From IMG/VR virus record IMGVR_UViG_3300008259_000023, positions 1-64,000 of that record: DNA of 64,000 nucleotides. One strand, written 5' to 3'. The position numbers were made by a program, and so were the translations under genes. Below, piece after piece: positions 38,655 to 50,000 of the stretch. How positions within the stretch are numbered: position 1 is the stretch's first letter; every line of letters begins with the position of its first letter. Source of the DNA: a virus. The notes beneath the pieces are model-generated. The model worked only from the letters and a program-made list of their open reading frames with translations, was not told the origin of the DNA and ran no database searches.

Positions 38655-41047
38655 AGCATTCTACCTCCCTTTGTTGCTCTATTTTCAAGATCATTTGATG
38701 TATTTCCACCACCGGTTTGAGTTACTCTCCCTTTATTTGCTGCCTGTCCACCATTTGTTCTTCCGCTCTGCGTGTTGCCAAAGTTATCGATTAGACCTAG
38801 ATCAGCAGCAGAGAAAATCCCCACAACAGCTAATTTGAAGTCCTCTTTGGATAAGTTGTATAAGCGATATCCAATTTCACCTGGCTTCAAGAAGTATGCA
38901 ATTATGCGTTCTATTGTCCACCCCTTGTCTACAAATCCTTCAACTGAAGCAGAAACTGCAGAGAGTTTTTCATCGAGAGTTAGATTGGATGTGTTAAGAG
39001 GACGGCTTCCACCGGATCTGCCTATTGCTGAACCACCAGTTAAACCGGCTGCAGCGACAGGAGGTGTATTTCTTAATAGATTAACACCGTCGGGCTGATT
39101 GGAAGCAGCTATAGGTCCTGTAGGACCGAATGGTCTAGTACTTCTGATCGGACCGGTTGCTCCGGTTGCTCCAATAAATCTTGAAGATTCTTTTTCAGAT
39201 TTCCAATATCCCCAATAAACCACTGAAGAAGCGGGGATGCCGAAGATATTATTTAGAGATATGTTATTTGAAGACGTTGTAGTAGCACGAACATCTTGAA
39301 TCGATACCGCGGTAGAGACAGTATTATCCTTAACCTGATTATCTTCCCCTGGCTGCGGAGATCTATTTGTGATATAGAAGGTACGATCAGTAAACTGAAG
39401 TATCTTTGTCGAGAAAGTCTCGTCTATTTTAAAAGCCAACTCACCTTTGGCTGGATTAGCAATATTTGAATTCGAAATATTAGGTATTGATAATTTCTTT
39501 CCGTTGTTATCAATGAATTGGATGTAATAAGTACCACCAGTGTCGAAATTCATGGCTTTAGGTGTTGTGCCTGTTGAGCCAAGAATGACAGTAAACTTAA
39601 AGTAATTATCGAACGGAGAAATATCAATCTCTGATTTGCCCTTTCCATAATAGATAATTCTAGCCGAGGTAGAACTTCCAGATGGATCAGGGGTGATTGA
39701 ATTATTATTAATCGCAAGATTGGTTATGCCTAGATTAACATTCGTATTATCTACAAAAACGTTGTTGATACGGATAACCTCCCTAGCTCCCAGCTGAGAG
39801 TTAAACACGTCAGATGATAGCTGAATGGCAGGTGCTGAAAGAATCTTATTATAGATTTTCTGAACCTGAGGTGCATTAGACAGCGTTATTGGCTGAATTG
39901 TGGTACCGTATGAATGTGGATCAGTGCTGGTGTATGAGCTTACTCTGACAACACGCTGTTGATTTGCGTTATTGACAAGGGTCATAGTATACTTTAATGT
40001 GAAAGAAACTGCAACCGCTGCATTTCTGATGATCGGACGGTAAAGATTTGGTATATCGTATCCGGTTGTCTGAAGAGATGTGAAATTGGAAGTTTCAATC
40101 AAAGCTGCTCCGATCTGCTCCAAAACTTCAATCTGGTGGGAAATCACATAAGCGTTTCCGATTGAATTCTGGAAGAGAATAAAATCTTCAATGAATCCGC
40201 CATCGTAAGTGGCAAAGTATTCAAAAAACTGTCCATTAACTGATGGTGCAATGTAAGCTGCAACTTCTGAGAATGGATCTTCAGCTTCGAGACTTAGGGT
40301 ATCAATTGTTTGGGTTAAATAGTTATCATAACCATCAACGGTTTGAATCGAACCTACCTGGAAAGCTGTAATTCTAAGAGGTGAATTCGTTACAAATCCA
40401 AAGCCACTCTTGGAGATCTTCGATGCTAACTGAGCACTCTTACTACCAGCCGGAGCCGCTTCGTATGAGTTCATCATGGACGGTAAACTCGGAATGCTTA
40501 TCTCGAAATATTTGTCGTAGATGCTCGATCCAACTGAAAGAGGACTAGGAGAAAAAGTATAGAGATCAGCGCTAGTTCTTCTAAGTAGAATCTGTGACAA
40601 TGTCACGAAACTTAAATCCTGGTCCTGAGCTTGTATCTGAACGATAACACCATCGATGTTTGAAAGGTTATATCCTGCAAGTATCCAATATCTTACCGAA
40701 TCGTAAGTTATTGATAGATTCGAAGGAAATGACACGGTCATCTGTGACGAAGGTGTTAGCTGTGATGTGTAATCGTTATAAGGAACAATCAGATCTTGGT
40801 TAAGTGTAACAAATCTCTGATCGCTGACCTGTACTACAGAAACTGCAGCTGTATTTTGGGTTTGAGTATAGTCACCATTCAGGTTGAAAGCCTGGACATC
40901 ATTATCTCTGTACCCGTTGACGATTCTATTATATCCAACGTCATTTGTTGTGTACACCTCGGGATTTGGATTGTCCGCATACATGTACTCCATCAACAAC
41001 CAGGAGGTCAGCTGAACGTATTTAGATGTCGTTGAATATGTTGCCAT
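38651..41047 (-). CDS. large virion structural protein (baseplate or tail)
   Basis: Encodes 798 residues. Beta-rich, Ser/Thr/Asn-rich body (TTSKYVQLTSWLLMEYMYAD at the start). Near residue 630 a short collagen-like/TG stretch occurs (FIGATGATGPIRSTRPFGPT), followed by a flexible Gly/Pro/Asn-rich segment and a helical domain (LDEKLSAVSASVEGFVDKGW). The C-terminus is Gly/Asn-rich (GRVTQTGGGNTSNDLENRAT). No family recognised. Context suggests a tail or baseplate protein. Confidence 0.7.
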   Translation of the reverse strand: MATYSTTSKYVQLTSWLLMEYMYADNPNPEVYTTNDVGYNRIVNGYRDNDVQAFNLNGDYTQTQNTAAVSVVQVSDQRFVTLNQDLIVPYNDYTSQLTPSSQMTVSFPSNLSITYDSVRYWILAGYNLSNIDGVIVQIQAQDQDLSFVTLSQILLRRTSADLYTFSPSPLSVGSSIYDKYFEISIPSLPSMMNSYEAAPAGSKSAQLASKISKSGFGFVTNSPLRITAFQVGSIQTVDGYDNYLTQTIDTLSLEAEDPFSEVAAYIAPSVNGQFFEYFATYDGGFIEDFILFQNSIGNAYVISHQIEVLEQIGAALIETSNFTSLQTTGYDIPNLYRPIIRNAAVAVSFTLKYTMTLVNNANQQRVVRVSSYTSTDPHSYGTTIQPITLSNAPQVQKIYNKILSAPAIQLSSDVFNSQLGAREVIRINNVFVDNTNVNLGITNLAINNNSITPDPSGSSTSARIIYYGKGKSEIDISPFDNYFKFTVILGSTGTTPKAMNFDTGGTYYIQFIDNNGKKLSIPNISNSNIANPAKGELAFKIDETFSTKILQFTDRTFYITNRSPQPGEDNQVKDNTVSTAVSIQDVRATTTSSNNISLNNIFGIPASSVVYWGYWKSEKESSRFIGATGATGPIRSTRPFGPTGPIAASNQPDGVNLLRNTPPVAAAGLTGGSAIGRSGGSRPLNTSNLTLDEKLSAVSASVEGFVDKGWTIERIIAYFLKPGEIGYRLYNLSKEDFKLAVVGIFSAADLGLIDNFGNTQSGRTNGGQAANKGRVTQTGGGNTSNDLENRATKGGRML

Positions 41048-41838
41048 TAGAATTGTAAGATTTTAGGTGAATAGTGTATTCCAATTCCAAGATATGGGCC
41101 AAGATTATAGCCGCTTGGGGTGAAGCCCAAGCCATATCCAAGATTGAATCCTACTCCGAAATTTTTCCGACTATCTCTCAGAGCTCTTCTGCTTTCAGCG
41201 TTGTCAACTATTTTAATTCCGTTGACGTTTGCGAAGCTGATGCCCGGGAAATCTGTCGATAATCTGATTTTGAGAAGCTTAGTTTCTGGATCTGTGTATA
41301 GCCCAGCAACAACATCGATGGTTTGTTCAACTGTTAGCTTGGCGTCTCCGTTTGGAAACACAGCATATTTTGATAATGATCCGCTATCCCTCAATTTTCG
41401 GAGAAGATAAGGTACATCTCCTGAAATAGCAAATTTATTTTTGCCTGGAAGTGTTGGTGTGTAAGATAATTTAAAGTTTCCTGTCGAATCGGTTGTCTTC
41501 GCCACGGTAGAAGTTGCCTTAATACCGGTGTCTCTGTAAACCACTTCAGTCTGAATAATCATCTCAGGCTGCTTAGCATTGGAAAATTCCAATCTTTTAA
41601 TCAAAGCTTTTTGATCTGAATTGAGTTCGGAAACTTTGAGCTCTAAAGAACTTTTTTCTACAACCATTCTGCCATTCTCAGATTTAATAATCTTCAAAGT
41701 GTCAGACATAGCCAGAGCATTTCTCTGCAATCTTGCCAATTCTTCCTCGGCCGCAGAACTTGAGTTACATTGTTTTAGTAGTAAGAAAGCTAAAATTCCT
41801 ATAGCCAAGAATAATAAGCTAGTGTATGCTGTTTTCAT
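41047..41838 (-). CDS. membrane-anchored protein with outer-membrane-like C-terminus (spanin-like?)
   Basis: Encodes 263 residues. One N-terminal membrane helix (LLFLAIGILAFLLLKQCNSS), a coiled coil at 30-80 (EELARLQRNALAMSDTLKII; LELKVSELNSDQKALIKRLE), a periplasm-type domain and a C-terminal amphipathic beta region (GVGFNLGYGLGFTPSGYNLG) ending in Phe, as outer-membrane proteins do. This links both membranes and fits a spanin-like role in lysis, but no spanin family match can be claimed. Similar proteins occur in Bacteroidota phages. Confidence 0.6.
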   Translation of the reverse strand: MKTAYTSLLFLAIGILAFLLLKQCNSSSAAEEELARLQRNALAMSDTLKIIKSENGRMVVEKSSLELKVSELNSDQKALIKRLEFSNAKQPEMIIQTEVVYRDTGIKATSTVAKTTDSTGNFKLSYTPTLPGKNKFAISGDVPYLLRKLRDSGSLSKYAVFPNGDAKLTVEQTIDVVAGLYTDPETKLLKIRLSTDFPGISFANVNGIKIVDNAESRRALRDSRKNFGVGFNLGYGLGFTPSGYNLGPYLGIGIHYSPKILQF

Positions 41839-42100
41839 CGTTTTGGTTTATCCATTCTAAATTTTGCGTATCGAGATATCCCGATCCGTGAGTTTGAGCC
41901 AATTTTTCGTAAAGAATTCTTTCTTCGTCTCTCAAACCATTGAGATCGCTTAGTTTAAAATTCATGTCATTCGAGATTTCCTCCATTTTTTGCTCCAACC
42001 CCTTAATCTCGTCGTGACATTCTTTGTATTTAAGCATCAATAATTTTACTTTGTCCAGATCTTCTTTTTCTAATTTTTGTCCCATGTATTTATCTTTCAT
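41819..42100 (-). CDS. small coiled-coil protein
   Basis: Encodes 93 residues, a charged coiled coil (KVKLLMLKYKECHDEIKGLE; SDLNGLRDEERILYEKLAQT). Alternative start at 42085 (MGQKLEK). It overlaps the start of the membrane protein gene by 20 bp. Function unknown; may partner the neighbouring membrane protein. Confidence 0.6.
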   Translation of the reverse strand: MKDKYMGQKLEKEDLDKVKLLMLKYKECHDEIKGLEQKMEEISNDMNFKLSDLNGLRDEERILYEKLAQTHGSGYLDTQNLEWINQNDENSIH

Positions 42101-42134
42101 CCATTGTATCCAGTTATCTAATATTTAGTTTCCA

Positions 42135-43643
42135 CTAAGCGTTCATATTAACAAAAGCACCGGTCGCTCCAATATTATAAAAGAATGAGGATTGATCTCC
42201 TGTATATGTTAAAGTTAGGATTTCTACGTCATCTGGATTTGGAAAATCTATTCTTCTTTCCAGTATAACAGCATTATTACCAATGTTTTTCTTTTCCTGA
42301 TATGCAATGCCATTCAATTTGTAACCGGTCCCACCATTAAAAATCTTATAAACAGAAACATGTCCGGGATTGGATATCTTTATGTCTAAAGATGGTGAAG
42401 GAAGTGAAACGTAAAATCTGGGATCGACGTATGACGTGTTTATGTTCGACGGGAAAGCCAAATAGATTTTATTGACGTTGAAGTAATCGGGACTTGTCAA
42501 ATCGACAATACCATAAGTGATTGATCCAGTTGATCCGGTTGGGATAAACTTGCAATCGATGCTTCTGAAGCCATCAACGATGTGTGCACCGGTTGACCCG
42601 GTAAGCCCAATTACAGTCTGTGAATTCTGCTTGGTCTTAAGAAGGTTTATGCCATCAGTATTGTTGATTTTTAATAAATCTGGGCTAGATGTTGCACCCG
42701 CTGACGTCAGTATCAATCCACTTTTGAATAGGCTGCCCTCGACATCGATCTTGTATGAGCCGGTTGATCCTATTGCTTTGCTCAAGATAAGAGGAACGTT
42801 CAAAGTGTTTTGATTTCCTCTAAAGCTTAATTCGGTGGAAGTTATCTGGATAGAAGGATCGGATGTTATTGAAATGTTTCCAGTTGCTCCTAGAGAAAAA
42901 ACTCCTCCTGATTTAAAATCTAGGACGGAAGAAGAAAGATAAAAAGTTGAATCTGAATGTATTCCAAATTCTTTGCCTGATGTAATGCTCAAAGCAGAAT
43001 TGGTTTCGAACGAAAGACTGTAATCTGTTCCGGTAGAAGCCCAATAGAAACTTGGATAACCTGGTGCATTCGTGGTTGTCTTAGAAAATCCGAGGATCGC
43101 TCCATCGTTCGATTCGCTATCAGTACTAATTAAAACCTTCGCTAAATTGGGATTGGCGTTGATAGCCGAAAATACAGTGTCAGAATAGACAAAAGTAGTT
43201 CTGGCTTGGCTTCCGCCAGTGCCGTTAATAACAATTGCGGAATAACCTGTAGCTCCTTCTGGTCCCAAAAGTGATTGAACACCAGCAAAGACCCCATTAG
43301 TTCTGAGAGATGCTCCCGAATCAACCCAACCAGAAGTTGGTCCGGCATAGTAATAAACCTGGTCTTGATTCGTGCTAGAAGTGTTTATCCAGTAATCATA
43401 AGGACTTGCTCCTGCTGTTGAAGGAGAAGTGTTCTGCTGATACCAATTAGAACCTCTTACACCTGTAGCTCCTTGTGGTCCATCAGGCCCAATTTTTCCT
43501 ATTACGCCGGTTGGCCCCTTAACTCCATTGAAGCCGGTTCCACCAAATCCACTCGCTAGAATTTGATCGAAGTTGAAATTCGATTTATCGATGATTGTAG
43601 AAGCAGGGTCGCCTGTTCTAATATATTTATTGTTAATTTTCAT
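42135..43643 (-). CDS. collagen-like tail fibre protein, paralogue 1
   Basis: Encodes 502 residues. N-terminal anchor-like region (residues 1-30), a Gly-x-y collagen-like run at about 32-70 (GFNGVKGPTGVIGKIGPDG and following), ending RGSNWYQQ. Then a WINTSSTNQDQVYYYAG segment, a beta-rich shaft with repeated strand-turn motifs (VLDFKSGGVFSLGATGNISI) and a C-terminal domain (YLAFPSNINTSYVDPRFYVS). Shares this plan with the genes at 43640-45247 and 45482-47008. Probably a trimeric fibre for host binding. Overlaps the next gene by 4 bp. Confidence 0.8.
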   Translation of the reverse strand: MKINNKYIRTGDPASTIIDKSNFNFDQILASGFGGTGFNGVKGPTGVIGKIGPDGPQGATGVRGSNWYQQNTSPSTAGASPYDYWINTSSTNQDQVYYYAGPTSGWVDSGASLRTNGVFAGVQSLLGPEGATGYSAIVINGTGGSQARTTFVYSDTVFSAINANPNLAKVLISTDSESNDGAILGFSKTTTNAPGYPSFYWASTGTDYSLSFETNSALSITSGKEFGIHSDSTFYLSSSVLDFKSGGVFSLGATGNISITSDPSIQITSTELSFRGNQNTLNVPLILSKAIGSTGSYKIDVEGSLFKSGLILTSAGATSSPDLLKINNTDGINLLKTKQNSQTVIGLTGSTGAHIVDGFRSIDCKFIPTGSTGSITYGIVDLTSPDYFNVNKIYLAFPSNINTSYVDPRFYVSLPSPSLDIKISNPGHVSVYKIFNGGTGYKLNGIAYQEKKNIGNNAVILERRIDFPNPDDVEILTLTYTGDQSSFFYNIGATGAFVNMNA

Positions 43644-45247
43644 GCCTCGTAAAGTAATCCTGAAAATTTATTAGCCTCGAAGAAAACCCTCCAGCTACCA
43701 GTTGCTCCGTTGTTTGGTAATCTCATGACATGGAAAGTAACAGCCGGTGACGCAAATGGTAAAATCTGCCATTCGGAACCAACTGACGGATTCGGGAAAG
43801 GAGATGCTGGATTAGAATAAGTTCCAATCCCAACAGCTTTAAATGAATGGTCTTGCGTAGTCCCTGTTACAGTGAGGGAGAATGATCTATTTTCTTCGAT
43901 CATCTTAGCAAGAGGGTTATTATTCATTCCTGATCCGTAAGTGCCTAAAAAGCTGACCCCATTAAATGGATTGCCCGCTGTTCCACCACCTGTTAATCCC
44001 GAAGGACTTACTATTACGGTGTTAAAGTATGCAAGAGAACGATCGGCAGTAGGTCCGACCGGTGCTGGAGAAACCGATGCCCAATTTATATAATATCCAG
44101 TGCCACCACGGGTATATGCTCCCGTTGCGCCAGATAAAACGGTTAGGTCCTGGTTATATGATTCAGATAAATTTGCAAATCTCGTTTCGCCGTCTGCTGT
44201 GCTTAAGAACAGTGGGTTTGTGATTGAATCGTGGACTACGTTAACTAAGGAGATTTGAGAATCCTGTAGATTGAGTGAGCTTGGTGTAGTGTAGGTTATT
44301 CTAACATTTCCACCGTCAGTAATATACGAATCTGAAGTAACTCCCGGAACCGTTGCTGAATCCGAGTTAATCTTTAAACTGCCGGAGAGTGATAGACCGG
44401 TAGCTCCTAAACTTGTGCTTGTTGATGAAAGATAAAAATCTGACCCGGTTGATACCTCAATGTTTTCTTTAGAAAATTGAAACAGAGAACTTGAATTATC
44501 AAAAATGATCGCTCCGGTAACTCCTATTTCAAAGTCAGAAGTTTGGGATATCATAGCCAAATCAGAAGCAGACAAAAAGAATCCTCCGCCGGTCATTCCC
44601 CAAACTAGACTGTAATCATTCGGTGTTGCATCAAATTCCCATGCAAAATATGGATGTTTCGAAGCTTCCGCACCGGTTCCGTCCTGTAATTCAGATTTAG
44701 AGAATTCTAGGACATTTCTACCAGCTGATCCAATAGTGGATATTTGGAATTTTGAATATTGACTGTTACCATACGAAGTACTCGTGGTGGTATCAGACAA
44801 AACCATGGTTGTTGAAGATGGGGTAGATGTGAATTCGACGATTGCATTTTTAGTCTGATCGCCGGTTCTATCCTTGATGTCTTCGATTTTGGTGAAAAAC
44901 TGAGTTCCGGTTAGAAATAAACCGCTTGGAGTCCAAACCCCGCCAGTTAAAATGTAATCTTTGAAGTCATCAGTTGATACTACCCAATGGTCACCATCAT
45001 AATATCCGGTTAGTCCTGTGGGTGGTTCTAGATTCGAGACAAACCATTTAGATCCTCTGATACCAGGTGATCCATAGTCTCCAGTTGGACCTGTTAGCCC
45101 AGGGTTGCCAATTGTTCCTGCCTGTCCAGTCCTTCCATAGGTTCCTCCGCCGGAAGAAAGTATCCTTCCGAAATTTTGATTTAATTTATTTATGAGTACC
45201 GTTTGGGTATCTCCTTTTGTAATCCGAACAAGCTTTAAATCGGCCAT
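43640..45247 (-). CDS. collagen-like tail fibre protein, paralogue 2
   Basis: Encodes 535 residues. Same order as its two neighbours: KGDTQTVLINKLNQNFGRIL (a segment also seen as KLNYNFEQI in paralogue 3), collagen-like run (GRTGQAGTIGNPGLTGPTG), junction GIRGSKWFVSNLEPPTG, the GDHWVVSTDDF strand, a beta-rich shaft and a C-terminal globular part. GATATATA lies 5 bp upstream. Likely fibre or short tail fibre subunit. Confidence 0.8.
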   Translation of the reverse strand: MADLKLVRITKGDTQTVLINKLNQNFGRILSSGGGTYGRTGQAGTIGNPGLTGPTGDYGSPGIRGSKWFVSNLEPPTGLTGYYDGDHWVVSTDDFKDYILTGGVWTPSGLFLTGTQFFTKIEDIKDRTGDQTKNAIVEFTSTPSSTTMVLSDTTTSTSYGNSQYSKFQISTIGSAGRNVLEFSKSELQDGTGAEASKHPYFAWEFDATPNDYSLVWGMTGGGFFLSASDLAMISQTSDFEIGVTGAIIFDNSSSLFQFSKENIEVSTGSDFYLSSTSTSLGATGLSLSGSLKINSDSATVPGVTSDSYITDGGNVRITYTTPSSLNLQDSQISLVNVVHDSITNPLFLSTADGETRFANLSESYNQDLTVLSGATGAYTRGGTGYYINWASVSPAPVGPTADRSLAYFNTVIVSPSGLTGGGTAGNPFNGVSFLGTYGSGMNNNPLAKMIEENRSFSLTVTGTTQDHSFKAVGIGTYSNPASPFPNPSVGSEWQILPFASPAVTFHVMRLPNNGATGSWRVFFEANKFSGLLYEA

Positions 45248-45252
45248 GTATT

Positions 45253-45260
45253 TATATATC
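45253..45260 (-). promoter_or_regulatory. candidate late promoter octamer GATATATA
   Basis: Minus strand reads ATCGATATATAAATACATG, 5 bp before the ATG at 45247. Also contains the T4 form TATAAATA, overlapping by a few bases. Confidence 0.55.
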
Positions 45261-45284
45261 GATAATCTCTAAACGGCCCTATTA

Positions 45285-45470
45285 TTAATTATCATCTTCT
45301 TCCAGCACGGATTTGGATCTTAACTTCCTTTGGTTTAAAAAATTTTGATAATCTATATGGCTCATCCAGTTCAGGTCACCGTTTGGTGTCATAACTAGTA
45401 AACCATCTTTCGTCTCATGTAAGACCGAGATTTCCCATTTGATGTCGCATGAATTTCCGCAAGTCAACAT
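45285..45470 (-). CDS. hypothetical small protein between fibre genes
   Basis: Encodes 61 residues: MLTCGNSCDIKWEISVLHET, a beta-hairpin-like middle (GLLVMTPNGDLNWMS) and an acidic/basic C-terminus. No family recognised. It sits between two fibre paralogues with its own start. Confidence 0.5.
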   Translation of the reverse strand: MLTCGNSCDIKWEISVLHETKDGLLVMTPNGDLNWMSHIDYQNFLNQRKLRSKSVLEEDDN

Positions 45471-45481
45471 AAATTTATCTA

Positions 45482-47008
45482 TTAAAGCAATCTACCCGAC
45501 CCCTGATTCGATGAATAAAGAATTCTGCTGCTAGTTGCTGTGATACCGTCTCCCCTGAGAACTTCCAATTCAGCCTGGTTCAATCCTGAGCCAAATTTTA
45601 TATATTGGCCTACCAATGGTGGAGAACCAGTGTAATATCCTAGATATTTGATTTTTTTCATCGGATCGTTCGTGCTAGTTAGAACGTTTATTTTCATGGA
45701 CTGGTATTTTTCTAGCAAGTTCATAACGTTATCACCGTCTCCAGATCTTACGTTAACGGCCACACCGATATCGTTGGCCGGATTTACATCAATAAGGAAT
45801 GTATTATTGTAGGACAGGCTAGATGCAGTTATGAAATACCAGGAGATTATCAATCCACTTCCATAATCTATTGAGATAGAATTTGAAGAATTGAAAACCG
45901 GTCTTTTATTGTATGCGGTTCTTTTCTTAGCGTAAAATACTCCATCGCTTCTAACTTCGAGTAAATTGGTTTGATCCTTCTTTGCAACCATTAAATGATT
46001 GCCACCTGTGGCAATACCGGTTGCTCCCAAGAATAAGGATGTCCCTGAAGGGTTGTCTATCCAGAGAGAGTAATTACCGAAAACCGGATCATTTGATGGG
46101 GATTTACCAGGTATAGTCTGGATTTTCAAATCAGCATCAGTTTCCAGCCTTGTACTATTTAGGGATAAATTTGATGCTGTAATACCTAAAGATCCGGGAG
46201 TATTGAAGAATGAAGGACCTCCTGAAGTGAAATCTATTGTTGATTTGCTGGTCAAAAAGAGTGAATCATCCGCCTGGAAATTTGCCTTATTTGTGACGGT
46301 TCCGGTTATTCCCGACTTGGTCAAAATAGTTAGCCTATCGCTAGGGACAGCGAAAGCCAAGTTATAGTCATTATCCCCGCCAGTCCATCTCCAAATTGGT
46401 CTTTTGAAATAACCTGAAGCTCCAATTATAGTCGCATCGCTGCGAGAGAACTCCATGATCGGATACTGATTAACCCCAGGGTCTGTCGTGATCAGGAAAT
46501 TTGTATAATCGGGATTGGTTAATTCAATAGATGGATTACCGTCGCTTAAAACGAATGTGTTTGACGATGGTAAAAGAGTGTTCTGGACAATTGCCAAAAA
46601 ATTAGAAGTTGCACCAGTGGCTGTAATTAGATCAGGGATAAACTTAAACTCGTCCTCGGGTATCAAGTCATAGCCTGTATCAAGCCATCCCGATGGACCA
46701 AAAACATAAAGAGTTTTTTCTATAGCATCGGTATCGATCCAGTAGTCTCCTTCAACCGTTACATCTCCATATCCTCCAGTCGGTGCTTCAATCCCGCCTA
46801 CAAACCATCTACTTCCTCTCGGACCGGTATTACCGGTTGGACCAATTGGACCGATCTGTCCTATTAATCCAGTAGCACCAGTTGGGCCGATTGGTCCTTG
46901 AACCCCACCATCTGCGGCGGAGATCTGCTCGAAATTGTAATTTAATTTTCTTACAATCTCTAACTGATCGTCGGAATAATTAAATGATAGTATACTTGGT
47001 TCAGCCAT
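45482..47008 (-). CDS. collagen-like tail fibre protein, paralogue 3
   Basis: Encodes 508 residues. [20 protein letters not shown] at the start, collagen-like run ([19 protein letters not shown]), junction [35 protein letters not shown] strand, beta-rich shaft and a C-terminal domain ending [16 protein letters not shown]. It has the longest collagen-like tract of the three. Probably paralogous to the other two through duplication. Confidence 0.8.
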   Translation of the reverse strand: MAEPSILSFNYSDDQLEIVRKLNYNFEQISAADGGVQGPIGPTGATGLIGQIGPIGPTGNTGPRGSRWFVGGIEAPTGGYGDVTVEGDYWIDTDAIEKTLYVFGPSGWLDTGYDLIPEDEFKFIPDLITATGATSNFLAIVQNTLLPSSNTFVLSDGNPSIELTNPDYTNFLITTDPGVNQYPIMEFSRSDATIIGASGYFKRPIWRWTGGDNDYNLAFAVPSDRLTILTKSGITGTVTNKANFQADDSLFLTSKSTIDFTSGGPSFFNTPGSLGITASNLSLNSTRLETDADLKIQTIPGKSPSNDPVFGNYSLWIDNPSGTSLFLGATGIATGGNHLMVAKKDQTNLLEVRSDGVFYAKKRTAYNKRPVFNSSNSISIDYGSGLIISWYFITASSLSYNNTFLIDVNPANDIGVAVNVRSGDGDNVMNLLEKYQSMKINVLTSTNDPMKKIKYLGYYTGSPPLVGQYIKFGSGLNQAELEVLRGDGITATSSRILYSSNQGSGRLL

Positions 47009-47011
47009 CTG

Positions 47012-50000
47012 TTAAATTTTTTGTATTCCAAAACTGAAGTTTAGAGACCAATTAGAGGTTGCTGGTACATCATAAGTGAACGTGTAAACCAATTCACTTA
47101 TTTTAACCAGGCTTAAACCATCCTCCGGTTTATAGCCTTCCTTGTATCTATCCTTACCTAAAATATCACCTACTACGTAACGCAGACCGCCATTATCTGT
47201 GGATGGATCGGAAACCTGCTTGACATAGAGGTTAAATGATTGTGCAGTGAAGATCGGAATTACGTTCAATGCGATATATTCTCTGATATCATCTTCAATG
47301 CTGTTTGGGTTGCCCACACCAAATTCAGATATCATATTCTGCTGGAAAACATTCTTTACTCCAGCATTCAACAAGAATCTTCTTAGAATTCTATCTAATC
47401 TGATAATACCGAATAATTGGTTCGAATCAAGAAGCTGATAGAATACTTCAACATCAGGATATATGTTCAGATCAAGAACCTGAAGATCTACTGAAACAAA
47501 AGCAGTGTCCAATTGTCCTATTCCAGTCCCGCTGGATGTGATAGGCATATTTTGGATCTGGGTAACTGCAGCTGCTGCAGCGAGATTTATTTCATCAACA
47601 TTACTATTACCGCTCAAACGTGAAACTGGCAATGTGATGAATGTAGAAGCCAAAATATTATCAGGGGTTCTCATCATCTTCGAGCCAAAGAAAGAGTTAT
47701 ATTCTTTCATAGACCTGGTTCCAGCAACTGGTGTTTCAGAAAAAACGTCGCTGAATAAATTATAATAGCCAGATTCCCAATTGGATTGGAAGATCGAGAA
47801 ATCCTTTTTAGCCACTGGGGTTAAACCAACCAATGGATAAACAGGTCCCTGAGGGAGATTAGCGGCCTTGTCCAGCAATCCCTTATTCGTGCTCACCTTG
47901 GTATAACACAAATTCTTGATTAGTCCAAATCCCTTCTGGTTAGGAGCGAAAGTACAATTTCTGAAAGAAAGATCTATAGCGGTGTATCCAACAATAGTAT
48001 CAGTCTTATCGTTTTTGAATAGAATGCTTTTGCGAGTTAAAGGCTCATACCCACCATTATAACGAGCTAGGTCAGAAGCATATTGTATTCCACCATCAAC
48101 AATGTCGTAAGTTGTAATCGTAGAAACACCCAGGGTAGATGGTCCTTGAACTGATGGAGCCGGTCTTAAACCAGTATTTCTTGAAAGATAACTAGGCTTC
48201 AAGAAGTTCATGTTCAATGATTGGGTATCTACCAAAGTAGAAGATGTGGCTGAATCCCAATAGTACGAATTATATGAGATATAGGGGTTTAAGTTATTAA
48301 ACCTTTTTGCAATCTCTGCAGTGGATATCCTTTTTATAATGAAATCAAAGTAGTTCTCTCCGCCCGATAATTGGAAAACCGGTTTATCCTCATAAGTGAG
48401 CTTTGATCCGAGAGGGATTGTCGCTGGTGAGGTTGGTGAGAACGGAATATTAAAAGTATAATTGAGAGAATCAATTGGTCCAAAATTAACAAAAGAAATA
48501 GATCTTCCGGTTGGCCAAGGATAGGTTGATGTGTTGCTAGGAACCGAAAAACTTCCAGCCCCGGTTGATCCAATCAGAGTATTTGCTCCTTGTGGGTAGA
48601 AAAGATTAATCTCTTCTCTCAAATCACTATCATAATCTGGGTTCGGAATCGAATAGATAACACCCGGATCAGTGAACGAAGTAACTGAGCTTCCAGACGT
48701 CACGCTCAAATCAAGAGCTACGCTGAGCTTTGTGTCTCCTATCTTATAAAGTTCTTGAGGTGTGCTAGCGGTTAAACCTATACCGCTGTTTTTCTTCTTG
48801 TCTATCAGAGAATACATCAAGATGTAATCCAGATATGGTGAAAAACCGGTTGCACCAGTGTGTCCTAATACATTAGCACGGTAGTCATTAATCGTAACGT
48901 AGCAAACCAGAAGAACAAATTGCTGGGTTGCATTTTCGATTACCTCATACTGTACCGGACTTTGGATTGAGGTGCTATCCTCTTCTACTATCCGTAAGAT
49001 AGCTGAAAATTTATATCCTTCGTATCCACGATAATTAGGAACATACCGATCAAGATCGTTAGTCGGGTTGGTTAAGGTTGATCTTTTTCTGAATTGGATC
49101 TTTACCCCTCTGAATAGTGTTTCATAAAAACCATTGGATTTATTGAAATATAGAGGAGTGAAAAATTCTTTCGTTGGTAAAGTCGAATTCGAATAAGCCC
49201 CTAGATAGTCTGTTCCCTCGACTGTGAAGGTATCGCTGAAATACAGAGAATTAGTAGGATCAGCGCTTCTCAAAGTATCTAGATCTACTTTATATGGTAG
49301 ATAGCTATTTTGATTTTCTAGAGCTGAAGGAGGGTATTGCTGTGGTAATCCCTCTAAAACAAACCATTCGTGGGTTAAATAGTTAGGATCTGGTGTTTCT
49401 TTCTCTAAACTAGGTGAAAAGTTTGTAGTGGAGAAAGCAGGTGTCAGATTTAGTCTGTACATGTTTCCACGTGCATCCGTACCGCCTGTATAAACCCATT
49501 TATTTACGATCGGAACGATACGAGAAAAATTGGCTCTGCCGGTCGTATAGTTCTCTTCGAGATAATCATACTCATTCGTGAGTTTATTCCCTTCGAATTG
49601 ATATTCTTTTGGTGTAAGATTGGGATCACGATTTATGGTAGAAATTGATTCAATCCCGATAAATCCTTGGAATTTCCCAATATTGTTCTCAGCATCAACT
49701 GGAACGTTATACGTTGCCGAAGAATCACTATAAACAAGCTTAGTAAATTCCGCCGGTACAACAATTGATTTTGGTCCGCTCTGAATGTTATCTATGAAAA
49801 GATTTGCAGAGCTGGTTCCTATGAATATTTTACCAGGTGTATAAACCGTTCCATTGTAAGTGATAGAACCAGTCTGAACCAGATATTTTACGCCATTAAT
49901 GATGTTTCCTGCCTGATTAGAAATAAGCTGGAAATATCTATAGAATTCCGGTGTTGGAGTCGTTGCATAAACAGACGAATAGAAATCGAAATCAAGATCC

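Noticed and set aside
42078-42095. GATAAATA near the alternative start at 42085
   Set aside because: It lies in the coding sequence of the longer form and too close to the ATG to judge; probably chance in AT-rich DNA.
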